Assembly (NCBI RefSeq): GCF_039555335.1
Contig: NC_092629.1
Span: 7,177,432 to 7,241,431, forward strand
DNA: 64,000 nt
Direction: 5' to 3'
From: Amphiura filiformis
Lineage: Eukaryota > Echinodermata > Ophiuroidea > Amphilepidida > Amphiuridae
The notes beneath the pieces were generated by a model. It had not been told where the DNA came from, searched no databases, and saw nothing but the letters and a program-made list of their open reading frames with translations. The translations under genes were made by a program, and so were the position numbers. Numbering within the stretch: the first letter of the stretch is position 1; each line of letters starts with the position of its first letter. This document shows positions 1-10,689 of the stretch, piece by piece.

Positions 1-150
1 CCAATATCCCTCGCGGTTCCGTTGTCGGAGATCGCGCGAGAGGAACTCTGGTGGTGGACCCATCAGCCCAATTTGACCCAGGGTGTCAGGTTTCCTGCAC
101 CCCCGGTATGTCACGTAGTGACGACCATAGCGTCAAAACGGGGCTGGGGG
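1..150 (+). repeat. Partial duplicate of the DIRS RNase H leader
   Basis: Bases 1-150 match 2571-2720 almost base for base. There are two indels (an extra C in a C-run near 105 and a missing G near 138). After base 150 the two copies diverge abruptly. Either two DIRS copies lie head to tail with a truncated junction, or this is a local assembly duplication. Confidence 0.9.
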
Positions 151-639
151 AACGCAGTGAGGCATGGGTACAGTGGTACACAGCCGGGAGCCCTCACGGG
201 CACCTACGCTAGTACGCGCGGTACCACGCCAGCACACAGCTTGATCCCCAAACAGGGAACGCGGTGTGGCGAGGGTACAGCGGTCCACAGTTGGGAACCC
301 TCACGGGTACCCACGCTGATACCGCACCGGTACCGCAGCACCGCCTTAGTCGCCACAGTCTCTGTGGCAACAAGGGGGGCGGTGCTGGTACTGCAGTACC
401 ATGGGGTTACCCTGGTGGCGGATCCTTTCAGGGTCAGCTGCCGGCTGGGTATGCCCGTGGTACCCGCCGCAGGGTGTTTCTTCCACGGCCTAGCACCGTG
501 GCAAGTGTCGCCCTAGCGATGGCCACGCAGTACCAACATCAGCTGTTGACCAGGCCAGCCGGCATGGAGCTAACCCAGATCTTGATCAGGGTAGGCCCGT
601 GCTGCTAGCGCTAGGGGCGACGGCTGCGAGAGCATCGCG

Positions 640-1555
640 GACCCAGTGGTGCCATGGCGGATACCTCAGGGTCTTGCGGAGTACTCCCTCTTCTGCTGGC
701 AGGTAGTCGGCGAGCCACACAGTGGTTATGCCTTCTTACCCGCTTTCAGATGCCCGTCCTCAGTTACCGTCAGCATCGGAGCATGATACGGCTACTGTGG
801 GCGAGGGAAAGGAGTCGGAAGCTGAGTTCAGTAGCGACATCACTACAGTCTCCTTCCCCCGCTGCCCCGCGAGGGGAGCAACAGCACTGATCTTCCTCCG
901 GACACCCCCGAAGGGGGAGTCCATGGAGGAGGACCAGGGGATCCTTTCAGTAGGATGCTCAGCTGCTGCTTCCTCACAGGGGACGCCTGCACTCTCATTC
1001 CCGCAAACCTCACGGGTAGATATCGTAGGGCTGTCGAGCTCAGTAGAGCTATGGCGCCAGCGTGCTTGCACGCCTCTGCGTGTAACGCGGGAGGACCACG
1101 GACCTACCTGAGGGGATCCGAGAGGGACCCAGATGTCGTCAAACGTATCACGCTCAGACAACATCTGAGCTCTTCCGCGAGGTGAGCCTATTAGCGGTGC
1201 TAACAGCTAGCCTCAACGAGAGCTCCATGGGCCTAGCCCATAGGGTGTCCACTCAGCGCCCGGGAGGGGCCTGCCACTCCAATCGCTCAACGCGATGGAA
1301 AGGCAGGGTACTTTTTCTCTTTGGATGCTTCTGCGCTACGGTGGAGGACCGTGCAAAGAAGCCACCAACGGGAGCACTCTGAAGAGGTCGGAAACTGCCC
1401 TTACCATGGGTAGGAGCTCCGACTTCAGCAGGCCGTGCACCACCAACAGTACCCGAGCCCACTACCTCTGCAGCACCCATTTCTGGGAGGCGCAAGGGTA
1501 GCACAGGAACAGCTGGCAAGCCCGAAGAAGAGCAAGCGCTCTTCCAAGGGAAGCT
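640..1555 (+). pseudogene. Possible DIRS gag-like region
   Basis: This stretch lies upstream of the reverse transcriptase, where a DIRS element carries its first ORF. It has short overlapping open frames rich in Ser, Pro and Glu (for example 722-1111) but no long intact frame and no recognisable zinc knuckle. The assignment is positional inference only. Between 151 and 320 there is also a two-copy imperfect repeat of about 61 bp spaced about 107 bp apart, containing CCCTCACGGG. I see nothing else in 151-640. Confidence 0.3.
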
Positions 1556-1559
1556 AGGC

Positions 1560-2520
1560 AGAGCATTCCTGGGGGCTCAGCGGTTTTTCCACAGGGGATC
1601 TCCCAGTGGGCGACCGCTTATGGCTTTCACCCAGAGGTGGGAAACCATCTCTTTGAGCGCCTGGGTACGGTCAGTGGTGAGTGGGGGTTTCAGACTGGCA
1701 ACCCAGTCTCCCCACATTCATCTGCACATTTCAGAGGTCCACAGTAGTGCCGTCAGACGGCCCCCAGCGTCGGGCACTACTGACAGGGATCACACAGCTT
1801 CTCACGGCGGGCGATTGTCCCGGTCTACCCCCGTTCTCTACGGTGATCTTGGAGCCATTGGCTCCAAGGAAGACAAGCGACGGGAGCCCCATCCGGAACC
1901 GCAGGCTGTTGAACACGTTCTTCAGGCCCAAGAGGTTCAGAATGGGGACTCTCGCCTCGGTGCTAGCCTGCTCCATCAGGGGCATGGGAACAGCATCGCT
2001 AGATCTCTCGGACGCCTATCTGCATATGCCAATCGCCTCTCAAGATCGGAGGCATCTGCGCTTCTAGGTACAGGATCAAAATTACCAGTTTTGATACCGG
2101 CCATCCGCCTGTCCATCTCTCCCAGGGTGTTTAACACTCTTGGTCAGAGCGGTGGCAGCGTACCTGAAGCACAGGGGTGTCAACATCAGTTGCTACCTGG
2201 ACGTTTGGCTCATATCACGGACGCACTCCACTGAAGACTACGGGTCTCATGGGGTTGATAGTCCGTAGGGTGCGGGACCCTGGATTTTTGATCAGCTCAA
2301 AAAAGTCCAGCGTGGTCCCGACGCAGTCACCACTATTTGTAGGGGCCCAGATCACCCTCACGGAGGGGTTCGGCGGTGCTCTCACCCGAGCGGGTGATTT
2401 AACATGGTGCGGTGTGCCTGACTCTTGGCGAGTCTCGGGCAAAACCCGCTGTGGCATGGATGAAGGTGGTAGGCCTAATGGCCAGTATGGTAGACCTCGT
2501 ACTGTACTGCCGTTTCTACG
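1560..2520 (+). pseudogene. DIRS-type reverse transcriptase, frameshifted
   Basis: Conserved RT blocks are spread over three frames. A leader with WETISLSAWV lies at about 1640-1675. A block with PIRNRRLLN and FRPKRFRMGTL lies near 1890-1950. The first catalytic aspartate block LDLSDAYLHMPIA lies at 1999-2037, and a block ending in GAQITLTEG lies near 2343-2370. The catalytic box at 2194-2208 reads YLDVW where DIRS elements have YLDDW, so the second aspartate of the pair is lost. A frameshift lies just after 2067 and another between 2240 and 2280. These breaks make the enzyme inactive. The homology is clear, with the usual DIRS order of blocks. Confidence 0.8.
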
Positions 2521-2639
2521 TTAGGCTTACCCAACTACACCTTCTAGCCTGCTTGCAGGCCCAGTCGTCACCAATATCCCTCGCGGTTCCGTTGTCGGAG
2601 ATCGCGCGAGAGGAACTCTGGTGGTGGACCCATCAGCCC

Positions 2640-3352
2640 AATTTGACCCAGGGTGTCAGGTTTCCTGCACCCCGGTATGTCACGTAGTGACGACCATAGC
2701 GTCAAAAGCGGGGCTGGGGGTCCACATCCACGGAGACTCCGTCTCGGGCCTATGGGGGCCATAGAGACAGAGTTTCACATCAACCTCCCTCGCTACGAGG
2801 AGGTGATCGTGGAATCACATATCGTTGTCCTGACGGATAACACAACCGTGGTAGCCTACCCCAACAGACAAGGGGACTCCGGGCCACCACGATTGAGCCT
2901 GCATGCACGACACCTGATAGGGTGGTGCAAGTTCAGGCAGATTACGATGAGAGCGATACACATCGCGGGCGTCACCAGCATCCTCGCGCACAATCTGTCA
3001 CGAGGAAGGGTGTCGGGACCAGCAGAATGGTCCTTGCTCCATAAAGTCGCTCAGGCGATCTTCAAGGGAGGTACCACCCCTCGAAAGATCTGGTCGCATC
3101 TCAGCGCAGTCATCCACTGCCGGTGTACTGCGCAAGGGTCACGGACCCCCAGGCATTCGCCGTGGACGCTCTGTCCATAGGCTGGGGAGGGATGACAGCT
3201 TATGCAGTCCCTCCGATCTCACTACTCATGAGGGTGGTGGCCAAGATCGGGTGGGAAGACTGCATTGTCATTCTGCTAGCGGCAAGGCCGCTGGCACTCC
3301 CAGTACCAGATCTACTCCGGATGCCCGGAGCGGAGGTACCAGTCTATCACTA
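2640..3352 (+). pseudogene. DIRS RNase H and following conserved region
   Basis: The open frame 2653-3180 contains VVLTDNTTVVAYPNRQGD, the DIRS/Ty3-like RNase H segment with its catalytic aspartate. It is followed by LSLHARHLIGWCKFRQITMR and an ending like the ALSR box (HNLSRGRVSGPAEWSL). A frameshift then leads into 3123-3353, where DALSIGWGGMTAYAVPPISL and PDLLRMPG match the block that follows RNase H in DIRS polyproteins. The ALSR box is altered to NLSR and no continuous ORF links RNase H to the RT. This is a decayed copy. Confidence 0.75.
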
Positions 3353-3479
3353 GAGCACCTGCAGTTAGCTGCATGGCCCTTACCAGGGAACACGCAGCGG
3401 AGGGATACTTTTCATCAGAAGCTGTTTTTCTCATCACGGGGCTAGGCGGAAGTCTACCCTCCGTGCGATATAGCCAGAG

Positions 3480-4345
3480 TCTGGCTCCATACTACGCTTG
3501 GTGCAATGAGACAAATAGCTCTCCCTAGAGCCTCTGTGCTGCTAGTTCCGGAGTTTCTGACAGAAAAGTTCCAAGCAAGACTTCAGCGGGCCACTGGGGC
3601 CAGCTATAAGTCAGCTGTCCTCTCCATTCACCGAGGTTTCGAGGCGGGTCGACTATCATAGCCGATGGTTACCTTATTAGTCTACGCCTCGACGGTATGT
3701 TCAACGAGTGTCTACCAAAAAGGAAAGTGATCCTCCTAAGGGATCCCAACACAGTCTTAGATTACTTTAAGGGTCACCCTTTTGACCTTCCGTCAAAAGC
3801 GGCTTAAATACGTAACTCTCAAGATGGCTTTCCGGTTTGGCGTTGGCTTCGGGACGGCGGTGCTGAGTTGCACACGGTCTCGAGGTTAGCTTCCGTGTTC
3901 ACAAACACTGGAGCGACACTGTTTCGGCGCTCTGTTCTCGTGACTACGGACGGGCGCGGTGCATGCCGACATTCGTCCCTCTCCAATTCCCAGGGTTGGG
4001 CAAGGTTCGGCTGAAGCCAAAGATAGGCTGGGGTGTCCGATAAGGCGCTGCAGCACTATTTCTTCCGAACACAAGCCTTGCGAGGGACTCACGACCGCAT
4101 TCATCACCCTTACAGAGCCTTTCGGTCCAGCCGCTGTCGCAATGGCTGGTCCAGGTGTTGGTGGGGTCCGGGGATCGCGAAGGTTTCGCGTCCCACGACC
4201 CACTCGACACGAGCTATCTCATCATCTTGGGTATACCGTTCGGTTGTCCCTTGAGGAGATCTAGCAGGCGGTGTCCCGGAAGCCACCTTCGCCCTTCTCT
4301 ACGATACTTCCGTTTACGTTAGTAATCGGAGACGGGCGGAGGTTT
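3480..4345 (+). pseudogene. DIRS tyrosine recombinase, broken
   Basis: The C-terminal core is recognisable in the frame 4033-4254. HSTRA (His codon 4201, Arg codon 4210) is the HxxR box of tyrosine recombinases, followed by ISSSWVYRS. The next frame continues with SLEEI, a stop at 4262 and QAVSRKPPSPF, the usual end of DIRS recombinases. The N-terminal part is scattered over other frames, for example RDPNTVLDYFKGHPFD near 3740-3787 and ATGASYKSAVLSIHRGF near 3594-3645. Stops and frameshifts interrupt every frame. The catalytic tyrosine cannot be placed with confidence. Confidence 0.7.
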
Positions 4346-4631
4346 ACCGGGACATTGTTCGGCGATCATAATCGGTGGTGTACGGGTACCAGGTTTTCAG
4401 ACTATACAGAATACTCAGCATGGTAAGAACCAGTGTCGCTATTCTTAACCACCAAACTTATTAAGTAAGGAGGTTTATGTCTGTGATCGCGTGGTCTTTT
4501 TGTTTCCCGACCGTTGGGGAAAATATTTTCTGACCTTGCGAAAACTATCGTTATCCGCTCCCGATCCCTGATCAGATGCTGACCAATCTTGTACCTCCAT
4601 CCGTCGGTTACTTGCTAGATCGATCTTTCAG

Positions 4632-4763
4632 ATGTTGATGCAAGAAGTATCTTAATCAACATCGAAGCGGTAAGATCGACCGGTGTACTGAGTCTAGTCC
4701 CAAACAAAAATGTTTGGTAGACTCATAACCGGTCGCGATCTTACCTTTCCGATGTTGATTATC
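4632..4763. repeat. Self-complementary hairpin repeat
   Basis: The first half (GTAAGATCG, ACCGGT, GAGTCTA, CCAAACA) is mirrored by TGTTTGG, TAGACTC, ACCGGT and CGATCTTAC in the second half, with an AAAA turn near 4712. It sits at the right end of the DIRS relic and could be its terminal or internal complementary repeat, or an independent foldback element. Confidence 0.75.
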
Positions 4764-4932
4764 CCGACCCCGCCACCCCTACAAGTTTGGTCCGAGTAGG
4801 GGATCCCAAGTCGGATAAGGGATTTATCATATGGTGTGACGTCACCTTTTGGGTGAGTCCACCGGGGATCGGGGTTTTGTTATTTATTCATTTATGTGGG
4901 ACAAAATGACTATTGGTTTTTTCCGCATCTCG

Positions 4933-5026
4933 GGATCGATGCAAGAAGTATCTTAATCAACATCGGAAAGGTAAGATCGCACCGGTTATGAGTCTACCAA
5001 ACATTTTTGTTTGGGACTAGTTTTAG
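4933..5026. repeat. Second half-copy of the hairpin repeat
   Basis: The GATGCAAGAAGTATCTTAA motif at 4938 repeats the one at 4638 directly. The rest of the unit, through CCAAACATTTTTG, is the reverse complement of 4684-4763. The unit is therefore both a direct and an inverted repeat of the previous hairpin. Confidence 0.75.
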
Positions 5027-5275
5027 GCCTATACATCATACACATACTATGTATTTGTGATTCAAAATGTTTTTGATGTCCGTTATTTTGGTCTTTAGTG
5101 TCTGTTTGTTCAGTGCATCTAATGTGTATAGTAACCCCCTGATGTCAAATATCATGTGCTGTTCCATGCAATCATCATACCCCATTCCTCAGTATAACGC
5201 ATATCTAATCATGTATTAATAAATTACCCTTCATGAGTGTGAGGGTATTTTGTATAAATCATACCATAAAAATTT

Positions 5276-5612
5276 GTTAATAAGCATATGTGCCTTTTAA
5301 CGAGTTGCTCGGACTAGAACAAATTTTTAGGGTAGTTTGATGAGGGTTCTGGTATGAGTATTTGGACAGCATTTTTTGTGAGACATGAGAGCACATCAGA
5401 CATATCAAATTGCATGCTGAATATGAAGAAAGTCCTTCTGATATCAAATAATTTTTTTGAAATTCACGATATAATAAAAATTTTATGACAAATTATTAAA
5501 AAGTAACACAGATATTTTAATTAAAAGAAAACAAAAAAGTTTAACAAATTACCTTAAAAATTTATTCTTGTCCCAGCAACTTGTTAATAGGCACATATGC
5601 TTATCAACACAT
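5276..5612. mobile_element. MITE with about 57-bp inverted termini, nested insertion
   Basis: The left end GTTAATAAGCATATGTGCC is mirrored by GGCACATATGCTTATCAAC at the right end, and the complementarity continues inward (ACAAATTTTTAGGG / CCTTAAAAATTTATT). The interior, about 5338-5540, is a truncated copy of the hairpin element found intact at 28737-29405 (GACATGAGAGCAC). Confidence 0.75.
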
Positions 5613-5806
5613 TTTTACGATATCTATCAACTGCAACCAGTACTAACATTAGTCTATATTAGTTGTGATACAATCATGTCTCCAGCTTACTAGGGATCTT
5701 TCAAATGTGCAATTTGAGAAGCAAAAAATTGCACTTTCAGCAATTAAAAACAACAATGAGTACTAAAAGATTCATGTACATTTTTGTTTGACCCCCTACT
5801 CATAAT

Positions 5807-5993
5807 GGGTTATTGCAGTTAAAATCCATACACCCCCCTATAGAAAACATTACCTTAATCTCCCACACAGGGGGTGTAAATTTCAAATGGAGCCACTCAT
5901 TCGAGTAACTCCATTTGAAATTCACACTCCATGTGTGGAAGATTATGGTCATGTCTTTCATAGAGGGTGTGTGGATTTTAACTGCAATAACCC
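5807..5993. mobile_element. Palindromic MITE, family A (full)
   Basis: About 187 bp. The two halves are inverted copies: CAGTTAAAATCCATACACC at the left and TGTGTGGATTTTAACTG at the right, with CACAGGGGGTGT and CCATTTGAAATTCACAC around the centre. It is a clear member of the window-wide family. Confidence 0.9.
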
Positions 5994-6629
5994 AATTTAC
6001 TCATTCCACTCTACATTGTGAAATTTTGTGTAGAGCTAATGTACAGAGGATCATTGAAAGGGAGGCCCAACCCGCATGCTAGTCTCCGTCGATCCCTTTC
6101 CCAGGATGTCGCTATCCGAGGTATTTTGAACATATATAATATATATGTATATATAGGGCCTGATTTCACACAAACTTGCCAAGCATTGCAAGAGTCTAAC
6201 TTCAGTGCAAAGGTTTCGAATGCATCTTAATATTTTGTGAAATAAATCAAATAATTTATCTTGAATTCAAAGAAATTTAGGGGATGATTTTGAAAATAAA
6301 TTCTAGTAATTTTGGGACAGGTGCAAGTTTATGTGAAATAAAGCCGAGAGTAGCTTTTCTGTGTCCAATTTTGTGTAAAATTCTCCTCCTCATTCTGTGA
6401 AAGAATATTTGCTTTAAAGTAGTAAACCAGTGGGCCCAGTCAGTAGAACTATAGTAACAGTCCTATAAATCATAGTAGAAATTGGACAACATGAAATAGT
6501 TACTCACATTTTTAGGTTTACTTTGAGAAATCTTGAATATTTGAATATCAGTTTGGGGACACTGTGAATTTATAGATACTTCTCGTTCATAGACCTGTCT
6601 GTTAATAGTTCATATACTCTTACTGCATT
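5994..6629. other. Non-coding, nothing recognised
   Basis: AT-rich DNA between two MITEs. The open frame over 6018-6230 is short and matches nothing I know. Confidence 0.6.
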
Positions 6630-6910
6630 CGGCTATTCCATCTAAAACCCACACTACCCCTGTGGAAGATTTTGGAAATATCTTCCAAAGAGGGAGTATG
6701 AATTTTAAATGGAATGACCACATTAGGCAGTTCCATTTGAATTGCATACACCCTTTGAGAAAGATTCCACCTGAATCTTCCACAGAGGGAGGTGAGTTTT
6801 AAATAGAACTGCTAATATGTTCATTCCATTTGAAAATCATACTCCCCCTGTGGAAGATACTTCCAAAATCTTCCTATAGGGGGAGTGTGGATGTCAAATG
6901 GAATAGCCCA
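6630..6910. mobile_element. Palindromic MITE, family B (full)
   Basis: About 281 bp, starting GGCTATTCCATCTAAAACC and ending in its inverted copy ATGGAATAGCCC. The interior has paired CCCTGTGGAAGAT and ATCTTCC blocks. It shares only its outermost bases and general layout with family A. Confidence 0.9.
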
Positions 6911-7063
6911 TTTGACGGAACTTTATAATCTGGTATGCCAATCCAGCCATAATTTAGAGAATGTTGCATAAAAAGTAACACGCAGCTCGTGGGTAGTATT
7001 CCTAGCCCTGCATTTTAAGATTCAGTTTGTTCTAGGAGTGTGAGAGTTCAGACTTTTCATGTC

Positions 7064-7121
7064 AGCTCCATTTGAATTGTGCGGTCATGTCTTCCATAGA
7101 GGGTGTATGGATTTCAGTGGC
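7064..7121. mobile_element. MITE family A, half-copy fragment
   Basis: Only the right half remains, with GGTCATGTCTTCCATAGAGG followed by GTGTATGGATTTCAG. Confidence 0.7.
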
Positions 7122-7312
7122 CTGATGCACTAAACAGACTATCAAAATGTTTTCTTGTCAAAATTGAAAAAAGTGAAAAAAGTATGGTATGTGAAATCGC
7201 AGAGACCCCAGGTATGTGATTTCACAGACATGTCTGTGAACTCGAGTGTTTTGTTAATTCAGTGCACCGCCAAACTGATATGTGGACTGTGTTTGCTAAG
7301 CTTTTTAGCATT

Positions 7313-7665
7313 GAAAAGCATACTGTAGGCATTTTATGTTTCTTTCCACTGCCAAATTCTGCATACTTATTATGGTCTCAGCTTGGTCTGGTTAATTTCT
7401 GGCGGCTGTGCTAGCAATGCATGCACCAGTATGCAATAAAAAGAAAAGCATACTGTAGGCATTTTATGTTTCTTTCCACTGCCAAATTCTGCATACTTAT
7501 TATGGTCTCAGCTTGGTCTGGTTTATTTCTGGCGGCTGTGCTAGCAATGCATGCACCAGTATGCAATAAAAAGAAAAGCATACTGTAGGCATTTTATGTT
7601 TCCTACCACTGCCAAATTCTGCACACTTGGTCTGGTTGATTTCTGGAGGCTGTGCTAGCAATCAT
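7313..7665. repeat. 130-bp tandem repeat, three copies
   Basis: Units begin at 7313, 7443 and 7573 with GAAAAGCATACTGTAGGCAT. The first two are nearly identical over 130 bp. The third carries an internal deletion of about 20 bp and fades after 7665. Units contain ATGCATGCACCAGTATGC. No coding frame is shared by the units. Confidence 0.95.
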
Positions 7666-7805
7666 ACATTACAACTTCTCAAGTTTTTCATCCTTAAATC
7701 CATATGTGCATGCATGCACTATTATGCGATGAAAATGCTTAACTTGTCTTGCCATACTAAGGGTTGACCTCACCATGATGCTTAGCTACCAAAAGAGATG
7801 CTAAT

Positions 7806-8064
7806 GGGCTATTCCATGTAAAAGCCACACTACCCCTGTGGAAGATTTCGGAAGTATCTCTCACAGGGGGAGTACAAATTTCAAATGGAATGAACACATT
7901 TTGCATCCTTTGAGAAGGATTCAACCTGAATCTTCTACAGAGGGAGGGTGAGTTTCAAATGGAGCTGCTAATGTGTTCATTCCATTTGAAATTCATACTC
8001 CCCCTGTGGAAGATATTTCCAAAATCTTCCACAGGGGAGTGTGAATTTTAAATGGAATAGACCA
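7806..8064. mobile_element. Palindromic MITE, family B
   Basis: Starts GGGCTATTCCATGTAAAAG and ends TTTAAATGGAATAGACC. The inner blocks match the copy at 6630-6910, minus a short stretch in the left half. Confidence 0.9.
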
Positions 8065-8145
8065 AGGTGAACAAATGATGTCGCTTGAAACGAGGTAGCT
8101 GGTCAGTTTCTATTAAACATTGCAATCATACGGTACAGGGAAATA

Positions 8146-8258
8146 TTGGTCGATCCTTCATGTAATTATATATTTTGTGTAACCTAAACCTAATCCTAAC
8201 CCTAAGTCTAATCCTAACCCTAACCTTAATTTTGTGTAAAATTACATGAAGGAATTAC
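8146..8258. mobile_element. Small MITE with telomere-like core
   Basis: Inverted termini GATCCTTCATGTAATT and AATTACATGAAGGA enclose about 60 bp of degenerate CCTAA/CCCTAA repeats. It is the same family as 29914-30058 and 31360-31504, in the opposite orientation. Confidence 0.85.
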
Positions 8259-8483
8259 CAAAATCTTGCACGCTTCCTTTCTGAGATTGCAAACTTGAGC
8301 AGTGTTAAAACATGTATTTCTATTGTCAGGTATTTCTTGGATTTACAGAAAAATAGAAACAAACACCAGTGAGGCCAGATATGACAAACAAACATAAAAA
8401 CAAACAAATACCTTCTTAGTTCATTTCTGTCTTGATATTATTTAGTGGGTTTGGTTTGTCTGTTGATTTTGATTTTGTTGGTT

Positions 8484-8671
8484 GGGCTGTTCCAGTTTAA
8501 ATCCATACACCCCGTTTAGAAGACATGATCTTAATCTCCTATGCAGGGAGTGTGAACTTCAAATGGGGTTACCTGAATGGGTGACTCCATTTGAAATCTA
8601 CACCCCTAGATGTGGAAGATGAAAGTCATGTCTTCCATAGGGGGTGTATGGATTTGAGCTAAAATAGCCCA
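8484..8671. mobile_element. Palindromic MITE, family A (full)
   Basis: GGGCTGTTCCAGTTTAAATC at the left is mirrored by GATTTGAGCTAAAATAGCCC at the right. The centre has GGGGTTACC / GGGTGACTCC. Confidence 0.9.
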
Positions 8672-9082
8672 TTATGATCACAACATTACTACTGCACTAA
8701 AGATGTGATTTTTAAACTGTTCTAGATTTAGAGTTTTTGGTAGAAGAGTTTCGTCTGTGTGTAGCATTTGATGGTCTTTAGGTGGGTTGAATTTTAGTCA
8801 GAATTTAATGGAGAAAGTGAAGCAAAGTCTGTGTTGACTGCTAGGAGCATAAACTTGTTATAGTAAGAGACCAGTGCTAATGTTTGGTGACCAAATATTT
8901 TGAACAAAGGTTTCAAAGTTTTTTTGGCATGCCTGAAGGATATTGAACAATTTTGACTTTTATTAGAGAGAATATGGATGTGATATTATTTAATTCTAAC
9001 AATAGACTTGTCTGTTACAGATTGGAGCACGATTTATTCTCCTCTGTGCAAGCAATCATGGAAATTAATAACCATTTTAAGT

Positions 9083-9262
9083 GAATTTTGATTTAAACTT
9101 TTAATTCAAACACTTCAGAATTTCTACCTCAGAATTTTCAGATGGTACTCCATCTTCACATCGAGTGACAGTCACTCACTTGCTGATGAAAGATGGAGTG
9201 TGAAAATTCCAAGGTAGGAATTAATTCCTTATGTTTAGATCAAAATTTTAAATCAAAATCAT
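9083..9262. mobile_element. Palindromic MITE-like element
   Basis: TTTTGATTTAAACTTTTAAT and GAATTTCTACCTCAGAATTTT are mirrored by AAAATTCCAAGGTAGGAATT and AAAATTTTAAATCAAAA. The loop contains GAGTGACAGTCACTC. It is not related to families A or B. Confidence 0.65.
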
Positions 9263-9399
9263 GATTTATACCAACACAGATGAACTTTCATTAACATTTT
9301 TAGTGGAGTTTGTGCGTGCATGAACAATCAAATTCAAAGGCCTATAGTATCTCATAATTCTTGTTCTGATTTGCAGTATCTGACTTAATACGGTAGCAA

Positions 9400-9562
9400 T
9401 GGGCTATTCCAGTTGAAATTCTTATTCCCCCTAATGAAGACGCCACCTTCATCTCCCACACAGGGAGTGTAAATTTCAAACGGGGTTACATGTCTAAATG
9501 AGTGACTCCATTTAGGCCATGTCTTCCATAGGGCGTGTATGGATTTTAACTGCAATAGCCCA
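9400..9562. mobile_element. Palindromic MITE, family A
   Basis: GGGCTATTCCAGTTGAAATT at the left and TTTTAACTGCAATAGCCC at the right. The right half lacks part of the usual inner block. Confidence 0.9.
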
Positions 9563-9582
9563 ATGTGGTGACACCGCAGATA

Positions 9583-9738
9583 TTTGAAGGGGTTTGTACA
9601 AGTATGCCCTATCTGCAATAGCTGTCCGGTGTCATATTTTCAGATTGTGTACATTATAGAATGGCAGAAATTGTCATATGTCTATAGCATATAGTATAGG
9701 GCAGCTATTGCAGATAGGACCCTCTTGCACATATCTGT
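9583..9738. mobile_element. Small inverted-repeat element
   Basis: Arms CCCTATCTGCAATAGCTG at 9607 and CAGCTATTGCAGATAGG at 9702 are inverted copies about 77 bp apart, with weaker complementarity outside them. Confidence 0.5.
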
Positions 9739-10016
9739 CCCTGCATCCACAAAGGATAAACCTATACACTATTTGACCATCTTCAATATTTTCATACCCC
9801 CTCTGCACTACACAACTTCCATGCACACCCTACTTGCACTCTTTGTACACATCATCCATAAAAATTATATTTTCTAGCCTGCAATCTCAGAAAAAATGTT
9901 TCGACCACTTGCCTTAGCTTACATTTTCTTTTACCACATTGTGTGTACTATTCGAGTTACTTGACACTTAGAATTATAAATTATAAATGTGTAGCCTCAG
10001 TTGAACTGTCAGTTCA

Positions 10017-10246
10017 TAGGCGTAGATCAATCTTGGGATGGGGGTGAATCCCCAATACATTTTGATAAGGGGATGGTCCATACAATCATCCGGCAATGAT
10101 GACACGTGTATGTGGGTTTCTGACCAAAATAACCTCATACTTGGCAATTTTGGCCTAAAAAGTGCTGATATTGCTCTCTTTATGTAAATTGTTCCACTTT
10201 TGCACCATATTTCACCATTTTAGCTTCAATATGGCAAAATTTTAGT
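10017..10246 (-). repeat. Dispersed repeat R, copy 1
   Basis: Related, in opposite orientation, to 37694-37961 and 54758-55042. Shared blocks include the GTGGGTTTCTGACC complement and GCCATATTGAAGC. The family has no clear coding capacity. Nothing else is recognised in 10247-10690. Confidence 0.7.
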
Positions 10247-10689
10247 ATGTTTGCATGCATTTGTACCATAAAACATATTCTGCCACCAGAAGGTGCTGGA
10301 TTAACTATACTTCCAGAAATTCTTTTACGACCCCATTCCCCAAATGTCAAAAAGAAATCTATGCTACTGCCTCAGTTCCTCTTCCACATACCCCTTCTCT
10401 CTCCCCACCAATCAATGTTGGGACAATACATTACACTGCCCAGGCTTGAACTCTTACGGCAGTCACTCGGTAGAGTCAAGTGCCTTAATCAATGAACTAA
10501 CTGGACTACAATATGATACACTAGGTAATTCATACGAGTAGTTAATAAAAAATCAAAAAAATTGTGCACATAGCCAAGATTAGAAAATAGATATCTTTTT
10601 TGGTAGCTGATATAAAGTAGTCCTTGTCCCTGAGAGGTGTTTCTTAGAAGTCCAGTTTTCCTCATCTGGTCACATCTTTGTTTTTTCAC

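Larger units (their letters stand above)
1..5030 (+). mobile_element. Degenerate DIRS-like tyrosine-recombinase retroelement
   Basis: A GC-rich block, unlike the AT-rich remainder, carries in order a possible gag region, reverse transcriptase, RNase H and tyrosine recombinase, all on the plus strand. This is the gene order of DIRS-type retroelements, which integrate with a recombinase instead of an integrase. The reading frames are broken by several frameshifts and stops, so the copy is dead. The left end lies outside the window or is truncated. Hairpin and direct repeats at 4632-5026 lie where the inverted terminal and internal complementary repeats of a DIRS element would be expected, but I cannot prove they belong to it. 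Family assignment rests on RT, RNase H and recombinase motifs recognised by eye. Confidence 0.75.

Noticed and set aside
7313-7665. CRISPR-like regular repeats
   Set aside because: The units are contiguous 130-bp tandem copies without unique spacers, in animal DNA.
8146-8258. True telomere or subtelomere
   Set aside because: The TTAGGG-like core is short, degenerate and bounded by MITE termini, with unique DNA on both sides.
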